From NCBI GenBank assembly GCA_949316235.1, contig OX438742.1:10296815-10360814 (forward strand): DNA of 64,000 nt, written 5' to 3'. Of the stretch, positions 43,436-53,960 are shown one piece after another. The DNA comes from Oegoconia quadripuncta (Eukaryota; Arthropoda; Insecta; Lepidoptera; Autostichidae). The notes under the pieces are model-generated. The model had not been told where the DNA came from. It did not search any database and saw only the letters and a list, made by a program, of their open reading frames with translations. A program made the position numbers and the translations under genes. Within the stretch, counting starts at the first letter, position 1. Each line of letters opens with the position of its first letter.

Positions 43436-43713
43436 GTCAGTTATAATTTTTATTACGGCGGTACGGTTTGCAATAGGTTTTAAAAGCTGTTATTACAGAC
43501 ATTTTCCTTTTAGCTTTTAGGTACTGGCATACCTGCACTTAAATATCGGTTTTCTTAAGTAAACCGTAAAGGAAAACAAAGTTTATACAAGCACCTCCTA
43601 TCTATCGTAAACTAACTTTATACGTTTCATGCATATTTTCCAGATGATTACACAACATTCTAAACCTAACATTTTCCGTTTATTATTTAACCTATACATA
43701 AAACTACGACGAT
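43436..43713. other. No feature seen
   Basis: AT-rich; nothing recognised. Confidence 0.5.
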
Positions 43714-43966
43714 GACGACCTGTTTGGTGTAGTGCCTATACCAAAAGGTCGCGGGTTCGAATCTCGCTAGGAGCATATGTTTGTATGAATACAGACATAT
43801 GTTCCCGAGTTATGGATGTTTTTCATTTATATATGTATATATTTACAAAAAAAAATGTATTTGTGTAGTTTATGAACCATCTGGTATCTATAATACAAGC
43901 CTAGTTGCTTAGTGTGGAACTAGATGGCGCTGTGTCTATGTGCAAAGATATATATTTATTATAAAA
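43714..43966 (+). mobile_element. SINE-2 with deletion in the head
   Basis: GACGACCTGTTTGGTGTAGTG is followed directly by CCTATACCAAAAGGTCGCGG, so about 17 bases of the tRNA-like anticodon arm (GTTAGAAACTCTGACTG in other copies) are gone. The B box GGGTTCGAATCTCGC, body and AACTAGATGGCGCTGTGTC tail are intact. Confidence 0.9.
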
Positions 43967-44520
43967 AGACACAAATATTTGGGTATGGTCTTATTCAAGA
44001 CCATTTTTCGATGTATGATATTCCTAACCTACGATATATTTAAAAGGTTCGTTTACGTTAAAAACATGCGCCTAAATAAACCGCTTATCTACCTATTAAA
44101 AAAATTGAAATGTGTTCCCAATGTTAACTTGTATCCACATTGTAATGAAAGTTATCGGAGTTCTCGGAGATTTGGTGTTTACTAGTAAAAGTTGATCAAC
44201 TTACGATACCAGATTAAGGTCAAGAGCGATCCCATTCTAATTAAAAAAAAAAAAAATGTAGTTGGGTTTATTAAAAGTTCTCAGAAACACCATACAAATA
44301 ACTTAAATCAAATGTGAAACTAACTGTATTTGAAAATGTTTATTGTGATAACGGGTTCGGTGGATACGCACACAGCCGGTTTCTGAGTAATAAAATTATG
44401 TGTGTAAGGAGAAACAAATAAACTCTTCATCTATCTATGTTAAGTATGTCAGTAGTTTGAATCCGAACCCATTCGAATATCAAGGCAATAACAAAATTTT
44501 CGACATTTTTAAACTAATTA
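43967..44520. other. No gene; retroposon tail near 44395
   Basis: 44395-44450 (GGAGAAACAAATAAACTC, ATCTATCTATG) matches the tail at 7134-7199. An A run lies at about 44244-44256. Confidence 0.45.
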
Positions 44521-44870
44521 TCTAGGCTCAAACTAGGCAAAGCCTATCGGTACGAGACAACGGATAAACATATATAACATATATAATTATTGTTAAAATT
44601 CGGGAATAAAATAATATTCGTGTTCATGACGACCGATGGGTGTAGTGGATAGTTACCCTATCAGCGAAACCAACGGTTGCGGGTTCGAATCCCGCGAGAG
44701 GTAAATGTTTGTGTGATGAATACGAATATTTATTCCCGAGTCTTGGATGTTTATATAAATATTTATGTATGTTTATCCGTTATCTAGTATCCATAGCACA
44801 AGCTTTGCTTAGTTTGGGACTAGATGGTTGGTGTAAGTGTCCGATATATTTATTATTATTATTATTATTA
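44521..44870. mobile_element. Head-to-head SINE-1 pair, first
   Basis: 44521-44627 is an antisense SINE-1 lacking its tail end and tRNA head (TCTAGGCTCAAACTAGGC to ATTCGTGTTCAT). 44628-44870 is a complete plus-strand SINE-1 with an intact B box (GGGTTCGAATCCCGC), ending in an ATT repeat. The junction falls just after the antisense GTATTCAT word. Confidence 0.85.
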
Positions 44871-46382
44871 TCACTGGCGGAATCCCAACAACCCGCAATC
44901 ATCGTTTTCGAAGGCAGCGTCACTACTCACTACATCAATCGGTCGTAGATTCATTGAAAGAAAAAAAAAAAGATTTTTTTTACTTTATTTTTCTATTGTT
45001 CACTAAAGTTATTATTACCCGTCTCCACACTCACTCACAGTGGTACTGTTGCCTACTAAAGGTAGATGGTGCCCTACAAGTCTCTATTACTACCTTGGGC
45101 CCCAGACTAGTTAAAGAGTTAAAGATGTAAAGTAGGAAAGAAGTAGCCCACCCCTCTCGGCAAATGGGAGTATAGCCAATTAAATATTATTTATTTTAGT
45201 AAAATTAGTTTATCGCACACGCTACCCACCTATGCTTCCTAACACAAAGGTTGCATGAAAGAAAGTTTGTGATAAGGCCGCCAAATTGTACTGTCCTCTT
45301 TTTTGTATATCCTTGTGTTATGTTTCTATTGTTGTGCAAGAATATTTTGTTTGAATGCAAAATCAGCACTAAGGCTCACTAAAGTAAGTCTAAAAATCGT
45401 TACTTTATTCGAACTACGAGTATAAAGTAACACAGATTTTATTTCTTTGTGAATTCGTAGTGTCCACAAATGCATTCAATCGGTGAAATCTCCAATGCAC
45501 CGCTACTGGTCGATGGCAAAAATAAAAACAGAGATATTATCCAAAAAGCTTTGAACGGACATGTTACCTCATATCACCACGTATATTTTCTTTGAGCCCC
45601 TTTTACACTCCCCGTTAATTAATTAGAACATTTAGTTTTGAGTCTCTCTTTTTATGTGAACATTGATAGAATGCCTCGGATAGACATACGGACGGATGGC
45701 GTTTGTCCAGTAAAAGCTACAGCTATAATAGACAGATTGAAATCTTTATTCAACCCATTTCCCGACACTCAATCAGATCCATGTTAGATATACAAAACTT
45801 AATTAAACACAAAAAACGAAAGACACGGCGTTTGGGATCTAATTATAGGTAGTTGTCAAAAGGGTCCCCAAATCAACAGGGGTTGTAGTTGTTCTCCAAA
45901 ATGACAAACGAATCCAGGTCGACAAAATGTTTGTACCCTTTACTTGAAAAGACTTAAAAGTATAATACGTACTTTCGATCTATTATTAACTATCCTTTCT
46001 GTATTCTTGTATTGTATTGCAGAAAACAAATACCTACATTATTTCTTAATCCGCCCTCGACCTAGGAAAACAGAACACACAATCCTCTCGATCTATTTAC
46101 AGATGCTCTGTAAACTTGTTTACCTATAATATAATAATGATTCCTTCTGTTATAACATTCTACTCGCAGTTTCTGCCTTTCTTTGTGGAGAGCACTTGGA
46201 GCTTTTGCCTTTGCTTTTGTTACAATACTCAGCCCGATAAAATCTATAATTGCATTGACGGCTGCTTGATTTAAATGGGCCACTACTCTCTGTCCTGCCC
46301 TCGATAGCAACTTGTGGGTTTGTATCCTATTACTTTGTGAGATGTCCACGAAACGATATATTACATATGTACATATATTATA
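44871..46382. other. 1.5 kb without recognisable genes
   Basis: The second copy of the ACCTTGGGCCCC repeat lies at 45085-45125. The C-terminal half of a 174-codon antisense frame at 46062-46586 lies here and matches nothing. Confidence 0.4.
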
Positions 46383-46516
46383 AATGAAAACCTCCATAAC
46401 CCGGATACACGTGTTCGCTTTCATCAAACAAGCATATGCTTCTAGCGGGATTCGAACCTGCAAACTTTTGATATTGCTGTCAGTGTTTATAACCACTACA
46501 CCGAGCAGGTCGTCAA
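46383..46516 (-). mobile_element. SINE-2-like, 3' truncated
   Basis: The antisense head GACCTGCTCGGTGTAGTGG, B box AGGTTCGAATCCCGC, and the TTTGATGAAAGCGAACACG and CCGGGTTATGGAGG blocks are present. The 3' half is missing or too eroded. The head and body differ from both SINE-1 and SINE-2 enough to suggest a third subfamily. Confidence 0.75.
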
Positions 46517-47035
46517 ATTTATTCCCATATTTATACTTACTGATAATTATAAAAATATATACATATGTATCAGTCACTATGTACATTGTCCCTTATAATT
46601 AAGGCTTTGTTTAATTTAGGATTAGATATTTTTTTTATTTATTGACACACAAAAGAGACATCCACCAAATATATTATTAAGAATACATTATTAAGATTCT
46701 TATTCCAGATGGTAGCCTATTATACATATGTGTACAAAAATGCTTATTTGTAAAGGACACGATTTGCACAATAATTGTTTGGAAGTGTCCGGAATATATT
46801 ATTGGACGTGTATTATTTAATGTGTATTTGGATCTATGTTTTTCATAACTCACAATACTAATTTACAAATACAAAATACAAATACTAATTTATCGATATC
46901 TGAACACAAACATTACATCAACAGTTTATACATTACAACTGTAATAGTCCACTGCCAGTATCTCTCTCCAATGGTAGGATTTGGCTCTACCGCCACATAT
47001 CGATATCGCAATATGTATCCGTATAATTGCATTGC
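46517..47035. other. No gene; eroded SINE-1 tail near 46780
   Basis: GGAAGTGTCCGGAATATATT at 46781-46801 recalls a SINE-1 terminus. The rest is AT-rich. Confidence 0.4.
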
Positions 47036-47395
47036 CCTACCCAAACTATGCAAAGCCGGTGCTATGGATACTAGATAACGGATAAATATGCATAAATGGT
47101 AATATTAATAAACATGCATAACTCGAAAATAAATGGTCATATTTATTTCCAAGTTCTACGATCGATTGCAGTAGTGGATAGTAACCTTGTATGCGAAACC
47201 AACGGTTGCGGATTCGAATCCCTTGAGTGGTAAATGTTTATGTGATGAATCCGAAAATTTATTCCTGAGTCATGGATGTTTATATAAATATTTATGTATG
47301 TTATCCGTTATCTAGTATCCATAGTACAAGCTTTGCTTAATTTGGGACTAGATGATTAGTGTGCGTGTCGGAAATATTTATTTATTTATTATATT
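47036..47395. mobile_element. Head-to-head SINE-1 pair, second
   Basis: 47036-47157 is an antisense SINE-1 piece (ACCCAAACTATGCAAAGC to AAATGGTCATATTTAT). 47158-47395 is a full plus-strand SINE-1 (ACGATCGATTGCAGTAGTGG; B box GGATTCGAATCCC). Same design and nearly the same junction point as the pair at 44521, with different flanks. Confidence 0.85.
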
Positions 47396-47439
47396 AATCA
47401 CACGTACGAGACGTGTAGTTTCCGGTAGTGTAATAGGAC

Positions 47440-47560
47440 CAGCCCACTCTTCCTGTGGGTGTCGTAAAGGCGACTAAACAGTCACGACCATATGCTGGCA
47501 TAGACCAGTAATGAGTACAACATTAATGCGCAACTTTCCGAAAAAGTCAGCTGTCTCGCA
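47440..47560 (+). mobile_element. Fragment of an unassigned lepidopteran repeat
   Basis: CCTGTGGGTGTCGTAAAGGC and GACTAAACAG are wording I associate with a common lepidopteran retroelement (GTGGGTGTCGTAAAAGGCG). I cannot place it in a coding region. Confidence 0.45.
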
Positions 47561-47885
47561 AATCCTCCCTTGAAAATTAATTTAACTACCCACTAAAAGA
47601 GTCAGTCGCCAGTTTATCTATGTATACTGATATGCTCACTTTTTACGATACTCAAGGGAAGGGACTGGCGAGAACTACATGCGGCAACCACATCAATAAC
47701 AACTACCAAGAAACACCTTAGAGCCCATAAAAGTACAATGTTGCGTCTCTCCTATGGCACGATTTATATGACATCTCACCTGAAATTACACGCTGGATTG
47801 CAAGTTCAAATGATAATATAAGCAAATGTTACTATGTAGTTAAAGATTTATTTACATATAAATAAATAATATAACACCTGTAAAT
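47561..47885. other. No feature seen
   Basis: Nothing recognised apart from AGGGAAGGGACTGGCGAG near 47653, which may continue the repeat to the left. Confidence 0.4.
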
Positions 47886-48205
47886 ATTATTCATCATCAT
47901 CAGTCCGTAAACATCCCTGCAGGGATATAGACCTTTCCTCCTAATGAGGGAGTATGGGCCATAGTTCGCCGCACTGGCCGAGTGCGGGTTGGGGATGTAA
48001 CATATTCTTGAATTTTTTAATTTCTCAGGAATGCAGGTTTCCTCACCATGTTTTACTTCACCGTTTAAGAGCAGTCGGATAAATGCACATAAATAATTAA
48101 ATTAATTTTATAAACTCATTGGTATATGGCTTGCCTGGCGATCGAACCTGGACCTCCCAAATTGGGAGACTGTATCTCCTCCACTGAGACACCGACGCTC
48201 TCATA
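47886..48205 (-). mobile_element. SINE-4, full length
   Basis: The antisense head AGCGTCGGTGTCTCAGTGG carries a tRNA-like A box, followed by a B box (CAGGTTCGATCGCC). The body has ACGGTGAAGTAAAACATGG and GAGGAAACCTGCATTCC, then CCAACCCGCACTCGGCCAG, CCATACTCCCTCATT and TATCCCTGCAGGGATG. It ends in a GATGATGATG run. Unrelated to SINE-1 to SINE-3 in body. Confidence 0.85.
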
Positions 48206-49737
48206 AATATAAATCTCATATATTAAAATGTACTTAATATAATAGAGGGTATGGGCTATCTTAACAGTCAGAGTTTTTAATGCGGTCCTGTATGCCATCG
48301 CCTTAGCGTAACGATTACCTTAAATTGAAAAGTACCGATACCGAGATTTTGACGTGCTCTCATTCTAAAACACGAAAGCAATATACCATTGACCCGCACC
48401 AGATATTGTTTAATTTTAATTTAAGGATTTTACCGCTCGTCTTATTTGAGATATCCGGCCATCGTTGAGCTGGCGTTTACCTTGGCTAACGCATCAGTAA
48501 TGCCATTCAACAAGCTATTGATGTCAGCTTTCTAGCGATCTTGAATACGTTTTCTAAATTGCAGATTGGGGAGGATAAAGTGTTTTGGGGTCTTCCATTT
48601 GTTTTCTGCAATTTATCAAGTTTTATTTTATTTGTGTAATAAATCTTAATTTAAAATAATAAATATTTCGGGATTCGAACATACAACTTCGATTCAGAGT
48701 CATAGGTTTACTAACCATCATGCTGACTATAGTGTTTGTAAATATATGTAAATTGTTGCTGTAAATCAAACTTTTCTAGTATAATTATGGAGTCGAATGC
48801 AATATATTTTTTTGAAATTAAGCAAAAAACTTATCAAAGTTATCATTGGATTACCTAGGCCCAGAGGCGGCCATGACCCCTGGAGCTACTCATAATATTG
48901 TTTTGAAGTTGCCTTCTAAGGTAGGTTCACTCCTCACTACAACAATCGATCATCAACTTTATAAGTCTAATCTGATACCTTGCCATTCACCATTTGGAGA
49001 ATCAGGGGCTCTATTATATAATGCCATCGTTATCGGTTACGTTGTGACATGTGATTGGTTGATTCATCGGTCGCTCGGCAATTTGACGGCTTCTCATTGG
49101 TCAATGTAATCGATGACGATACTGATGAAGTTACATAATGTAAGGGCAGATTTTTATGGCAGTGTCCCGACTCACATATTTTATGACGCTTGTTGTTTAT
49201 CAATGTCTTTGAGCTTAGACTCTAAAGCTAACGCATAAATTCAATAAAGATACTGAGCATAGTGATTTCTTCTCGACATGATAGAAAAATTTAACGTCGC
49301 TAGGTTTAAAAATGTAGTCAACAAATAGGCAAAGGCAACATCGACGGATGGGACCTTTTATATAAAATTAAACTCATTCGCTCGTTCTGTGCGGGACGAG
49401 TAAAACCTCGTTATGTTATACATGCAACATCTTTACATGTTAGAGCATTTTCACACCTTAAAGGAGATGGTTCTTTATTTTTCTCAACTTAGCCGAGCAC
49501 GAGGTAAATTTAAAACATTCAATATGCAAAGCGAGATTTGTGTTTCTCGTATGTTACATTATGCATATGAATGAGGAATCTTTGTCCTGCATCGAGTGCA
49601 CTCGGGTTTATGATTTTATTTTACAAGAAAGGCTCTCTATTCTTCGCCGTAATATATTTTTCTTATGTACCGACCGATTAGTCCGAAGATAAGTCTTTTC
49701 ATTTAAATTTCAATAAGATCTGATAGTAAAGTTCCAT
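48206..49737. other. 1.5 kb without assigned features
   Basis: The 87-codon frame at 48846-49109 (+) is unrecognised. The rest is AT-rich. Confidence 0.4.
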
Positions 49738-49885
49738 GGTAAGACGCCCCTCAGCTAGACAGAGCGACGATATACGTCTGGCGGGAAGCGACTGGATGCA
49801 AAAAGCGGATGATCGGCCCCTGTGGCGCGCCTGGTGAGAGGTACACGTCCCACAGTATATTATTGTGGGCGCTGATCATGTTACA
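49738..49885 (+). pseudogene. RTE-like LINE extreme C-terminus
   Basis: Plus strand: RRPSARQSDDIRLAGSDWMQ, then KADDRPLWRAW, stop, EVHVPQYIIVG. The SDDI..AG..WM..A.DR..WR..GE.YV.Q order is the last ~45 residues of RTE ORFs. One stop replaces Leu-Gly. Different in wording from the copies at 7.5 and 19.9 kb, so a separate subfamily. Confidence 0.7.
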
Positions 49886-49927
49886 ACTAATTGACAACAG
49901 AATAAAATTTTTAACACACTGAATAAA

Positions 49928-50003
49928 TACGATCCTGACAAAGCATCGTAGCAAGTGGAAGTCTATGGTCGCTGTCTACCTCTAAAGGACACAGGCGTGA
50001 CTT
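49928..50003 (+). pseudogene. LINE-E terminal fragment
   Basis: GTAGCAAGTGGAAGTCTATGG, then GTCTACC and GACACAGGCGTGACTTTATG reproduce the last ~15 codons and stop of LINE-E (R-S-K-W-K-S-V-V...Y...G-K-Q-A). Plus strand, opposite to the 12-kb and 38-kb copies. Confidence 0.65.
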
Positions 50004-51627
50004 TATGAGCAAAATATACACATTTATTTTGTATAATTTGAAAACGGACCACGTCAGCCCTCACGAAATGATCTCGCACCGCGATTGGGATTCACGTAAA
50101 CCCCCAGCGGGTTACCGTGACCACAGTAGGTATCATTACCTTAAAACAATGTTCCCTGCCCACAAAAGGACTTATTACCGGTCACTGCGGTCAATCTAGT
50201 AATTATCTTATACACACAATGCAAAGGCAGTTTCACCGTAAGCGTTATTAAACTGTCTAAAAATATCCAAACTAGGCAACAGTGGAAATAATGTAAATAG
50301 GACATTTATACCAAGTACCATTTAAGTGCGCGGTTTACCCGCTAACAAGCAGCATTTCCCTTTCATTAACGGAAATTGACAACTAAAGCAACCGCATGCG
50401 CTAATAATAATTTTATCCAATTTCACATCAAACGGTAGGGCTAATTGTTTTATACCTACGTGTTAGATTCTTGACTGGCGTTCCTCTCAGGCGTATGTTG
50501 CCGTAAATATGTCGCTGGCGCAGGTGTTGTTTTTTATAAATAAAAAATATGCAAATTATACAACATCTTACAACGAAAAATAATAGAATATTTATTGAAT
50601 AATAATATATGTGAACTTATGACTTAAAATTTTAGAAAGTGTGTAGAAATACAAAGTGTCGACTTGCGAAAAAAATGAAGCAATTGTCGTTTATATGTTT
50701 TTAAGATATACCTACTTCTAAGAGAAGAGTGTATTCATGCGGCATTAAGAGAGTCGAGGTTCCGTGTATTTTATGTTAGGTGACTCGGTATGGAGTGTTT
50801 TTAACCGTCGACGAGTTGAGGCCTGTTATGTATTTGACGGCGTTGTATGTGTGTGTGTTTTGTCTGAGTGTATATTAATAATGCGTGGTCCCATTTTTCT
50901 ATTATTAAACTTTGAAGAAAATCGTTTAAGTCGTGTCGAAGAATAACACAGTTTTTTGCATTTGTGTATTTCGATGATATTATAGTCTTTCAAGAGTTTT
51001 CTATTTTTTTTTTATATTTAAAATTTAACTCGTTATAGGATATAGTCACGTTTGATGAAAATCGGTTAAGCCGTTTCAAATATATAGCTTTAGACACAGT
51101 TCGTTTTGTTTCTCTGGGTGATATGGCTTATTTTCTAATATTTAAATTTATAGTTCTTTGTAATAATTATACATCTTCGAATATGCATAAAACAGTTCTG
51201 ATGTAGATAGACATTGAAGAATATTTCTCAATAAGACTGACCGCAGAGCAAATTAAATATCTGACGACTGTTAAATCACACCGTGTTTTCTTTAAACAAG
51301 ATATCCGCTCTCTCTTATAAAAAAAAAAAAAAAAGATATTCATTTTAATTTATTCACATAGTTGACATGTCGGTAAAAAGTTTTCAAGTTTCTTACACTT
51401 ATAGAGGCCAAATAGTGTGCAAACAGCATCGCGTAAACTTCGTGTAAACACGCTCCACAAATTCCGGTGTGAGTTTATTTCAAATATTGATTGATAGGCT
51501 GACATATCGATGCATCTCAAATATTGCGTGATAGATAACTCTGATCTCTGGAAAAGCCATTATTATCCTGGAATAAACAAACAACCTAAAAATCATATTT
51601 TCAATTTTTCTGGCTGCGTTTCAGCGT
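50004..51627. other. 1.6 kb without recognisable features
   Basis: AT-rich, with an A run at about 51318-51334 and short unrecognised frames at 50005 and 50764. Confidence 0.4.
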
Positions 51628-51699
51628 TGCATCATCATCCATAGATCAGCTACAGGATGTCCACAGCTGAACATAGGACTTTCCTATAGACTTCCATAG
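51628..51699 (-). mobile_element. RTE-type LINE 3' tail
   Basis: The antisense TATGTTCAGCTGTGGACATC followed by GATGATGATG is the usual RTE end (GCCCAGCAGTGGACGTC...GATGAT) in decayed form. No coding part remains. Confidence 0.6.
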
Positions 51700-52605
51700 A
51701 GTAGTTAGGTTTAGTAATTATAATATTTATAAAACTTCTCTACAACCTAAATGCTAAACAGTTTTGGCGGGGAACGTCGTCTAAATTGGTGTTATTTATT
51801 AGCCCTCGCCCCTCATTAATTATGTTATGTCGGAAGGGTTATGCAGTCTCACATTCTGTTCTTGCCAAAACATGACTCTACAGTTTGTGCGCCTGCAAAA
51901 GAATCCTTAATGAAATAAAATGTTGTTTATGTACTTGCAATTTATTTTTTCTTATTTATTGAAAACACTATTGAACGTACAAATTTAATCATCGTATCAA
52001 GTTAAATTAATATGATTAAATAGTAGTAGGAGCCTGAAAGATTTAATGCAGGAGATTTGAAGTACAAATAGTATACCTACCTAGGGAGTTATGCGGTGTG
52101 AAAGATGACATGAAGACAATAGGCTTACTTAAGTCCTTCTACAACACTGCCTCTTTTCACCGGAGAGTATGGGCTATCCACCACAAGAGACCAGTATACG
52201 GATTAGTGGATTGATGTCTGGCTAAAACTCTAGGCAGCTTTAAATTCAATAAAAAAGAAACCAAAAGCGAACAGAATGGGTGTTTAATCTCGAGTAGAAA
52301 AGTGCTCCTATAATTTCTTGTCTCTAATTTAAAGCATTTCAAAGGCAGTTTTTCTGTCGATTCAACGATTCTCGCGTAATCATTTTGTGGCAAATCCGAT
52401 TTTCAAGCTTTCAAAGTATCGCATTGCCAATTAGTAGGAAATGTAAATCGCCAATCAAAAACCAATTTTGTATTTTCGCTAACAATGCTTACGAATATAA
52501 ATCTGATAGAAAATTTATAATGAAGAGAAACAACATCGAAACCTATGACCTTTAAAGGTATAACCTATCTAAAAGATTTCCTAAAATCTTTAATGTATTG
52601 GTTAT
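51700..52605. other. No feature seen
   Basis: AT-rich; a 78-codon antisense frame at 52157 is unrecognised. Confidence 0.45.
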
Positions 52606-53060
52606 CCAAAGTCAAAGTCAAAAATGCTTAATTTTGTCGGTACACAGGGTACACTTAAAATAGTCAGATTTTACATTTATTAAGCTACCGCTTGTTCAAA
52701 TGGCAATTTACCCCTGAGAAGATCAAGCAAGCAAGTTGCTCTTTTTATAACAGATTTTATATTACAAAAAGGGACAGTATTATTTCATTATTAATTGAGA
52801 TATAGCCTGGTATCATCTAAATAGTCTGATATTTTATAATATACATTCTTAATAAGTTTCTGTTTTATAAAATCTTTAAATTTATTGTGTACCTACATCA
52901 AATTTAGGTTTGCACCCACATCATACGAGTTAGTATTTAAACTTGTTGGTACGGCATTATGCAACAGGCTCGTAAGTGAACCTTCCACCAAAAGCTGAAT
53001 TCTCCATATTCTAACACCAAATAAAAACGACAGATGTTATTGTGTTTGAACGCGTTATGT
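52606..53060 (-). pseudogene. Jockey/CR1-like LINE C-terminus, second lineage
   Basis: Antisense: WRIQLLVEGSLTSLLHNAVP, TSLNTNSYDVGANLNLM, a shift, KFKDFIKQKLIKNVYYKISD and YLDDT (complement of 52842-52813), then a 3' UTR and a TGACTTTGACTTTGG tail. The YYKISDYLDD end relates it to the 42.5-kb LINE, but the tail hexamer (TGACTT against GATTTT) and UTR differ, so it is another family. Stops and one frameshift mark it as dead. Confidence 0.75.
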
Positions 53061-53192
53061 TCAGTCTTTGTTTCGATGTATCTCAGTAACGCGTGGTACG
53101 ACTTGAGTATTAAAGTCTAAATATGGGGTAAGGTTTTTAGGTGTATTTGGTTGATATTAATTTTTCGGGGATTTTATAATATAAGATTAAAC

Positions 53193-53243
53193 TAGGGCAT
53201 ACGTTCTACGGGAAACAGGCGTGACATTATGTATGTATACGTT
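53193..53243 (+). mobile_element. LINE-E 3' terminus
   Basis: TTCTACGGGAAACAGGCGTG followed by ACATTATGTATGTAT is the end of LINE-E. Only ~50 bases were copied. Confidence 0.65.
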
Positions 53244-53895
53244 CTTAGCCATAATGAAAATCTGTTAAACAGTGTCGAAGACATTTTAACACTGTTGATT
53301 GGTGTATTTCTTATCATAGTTATGTAATGATAAAATGAGGATGATATCATAGGGTGTTCTATATTTTAAATTTATAGTTAGTTCTTTATATAATATATAG
53401 AGAGCATCGATGGCTCAGCCCAAGCGGTCACCGGGAAAACTAGTTTTATAGGTACAGTCACAACAGAATATATATAAAAAAAATACCTAATGTCGTTTTT
53501 AGAAATTTTTAAACATATTATATATTTTTCTATTTATCAAAATAATGGACTAGGATCAGCAGTGGATGTCCTGCAGATGATATGATGATGAGATCAAAAA
53601 AACTATTACATTTTTTTACGAGCACAATTGTTGTACACACTACCACGATCACGCGCTCTCTGCGCATGAGCTCTACGTCATAAACGTACAACTTCTGAAT
53701 AACCCATCAGTAATACTTAACTCTACTGTTCTTTTAAATGTAGCCCAAAGTCATTATCTTTTGTTTTTTTTTGGATATATGATTTTCGAGATTTGAATTT
53801 TTTTCTGGCCGAAACTGGGCGGAAAGCGACCAAATTTATCATTTTTTTTTTTCGATTTTCAAAAAAAATTATTATTTTAATTTTTTTTATTCAGC
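53244..53895. other. No feature seen
   Basis: AT-rich with T runs near 53763 and 53840. Confidence 0.45.
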
Positions 53896-53960
53896 CTATT
53901 ATTATTATTATTAAATTCTTTATTGCACACAAAAATAAAATACAAAGAACATTTAACATA
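53896..53960 (-). mobile_element. LINE 3' tail with TTA repeat
   Basis: Antisense: TTTTGTGTGCAATAAAGAAT then a TAA repeat, a common insect LINE 3' end with an AATAAA signal. No coding remnant. The lysine- and isoleucine-rich 108-codon frame across it is spurious. Confidence 0.6.

Noticed and set aside
46062..46586. Longest open frame of the window (174 codons, antisense)
   Set aside because: Its middle is antisense SINE-2-like sequence and the rest matches no protein pattern; no sign of codon bias.
28437..47395. tRNA genes at the SINE heads
   Set aside because: A and B boxes are present, but the arms do not form a full cloverleaf and each is fused to a SINE body, so these are tRNA-derived SINEs.
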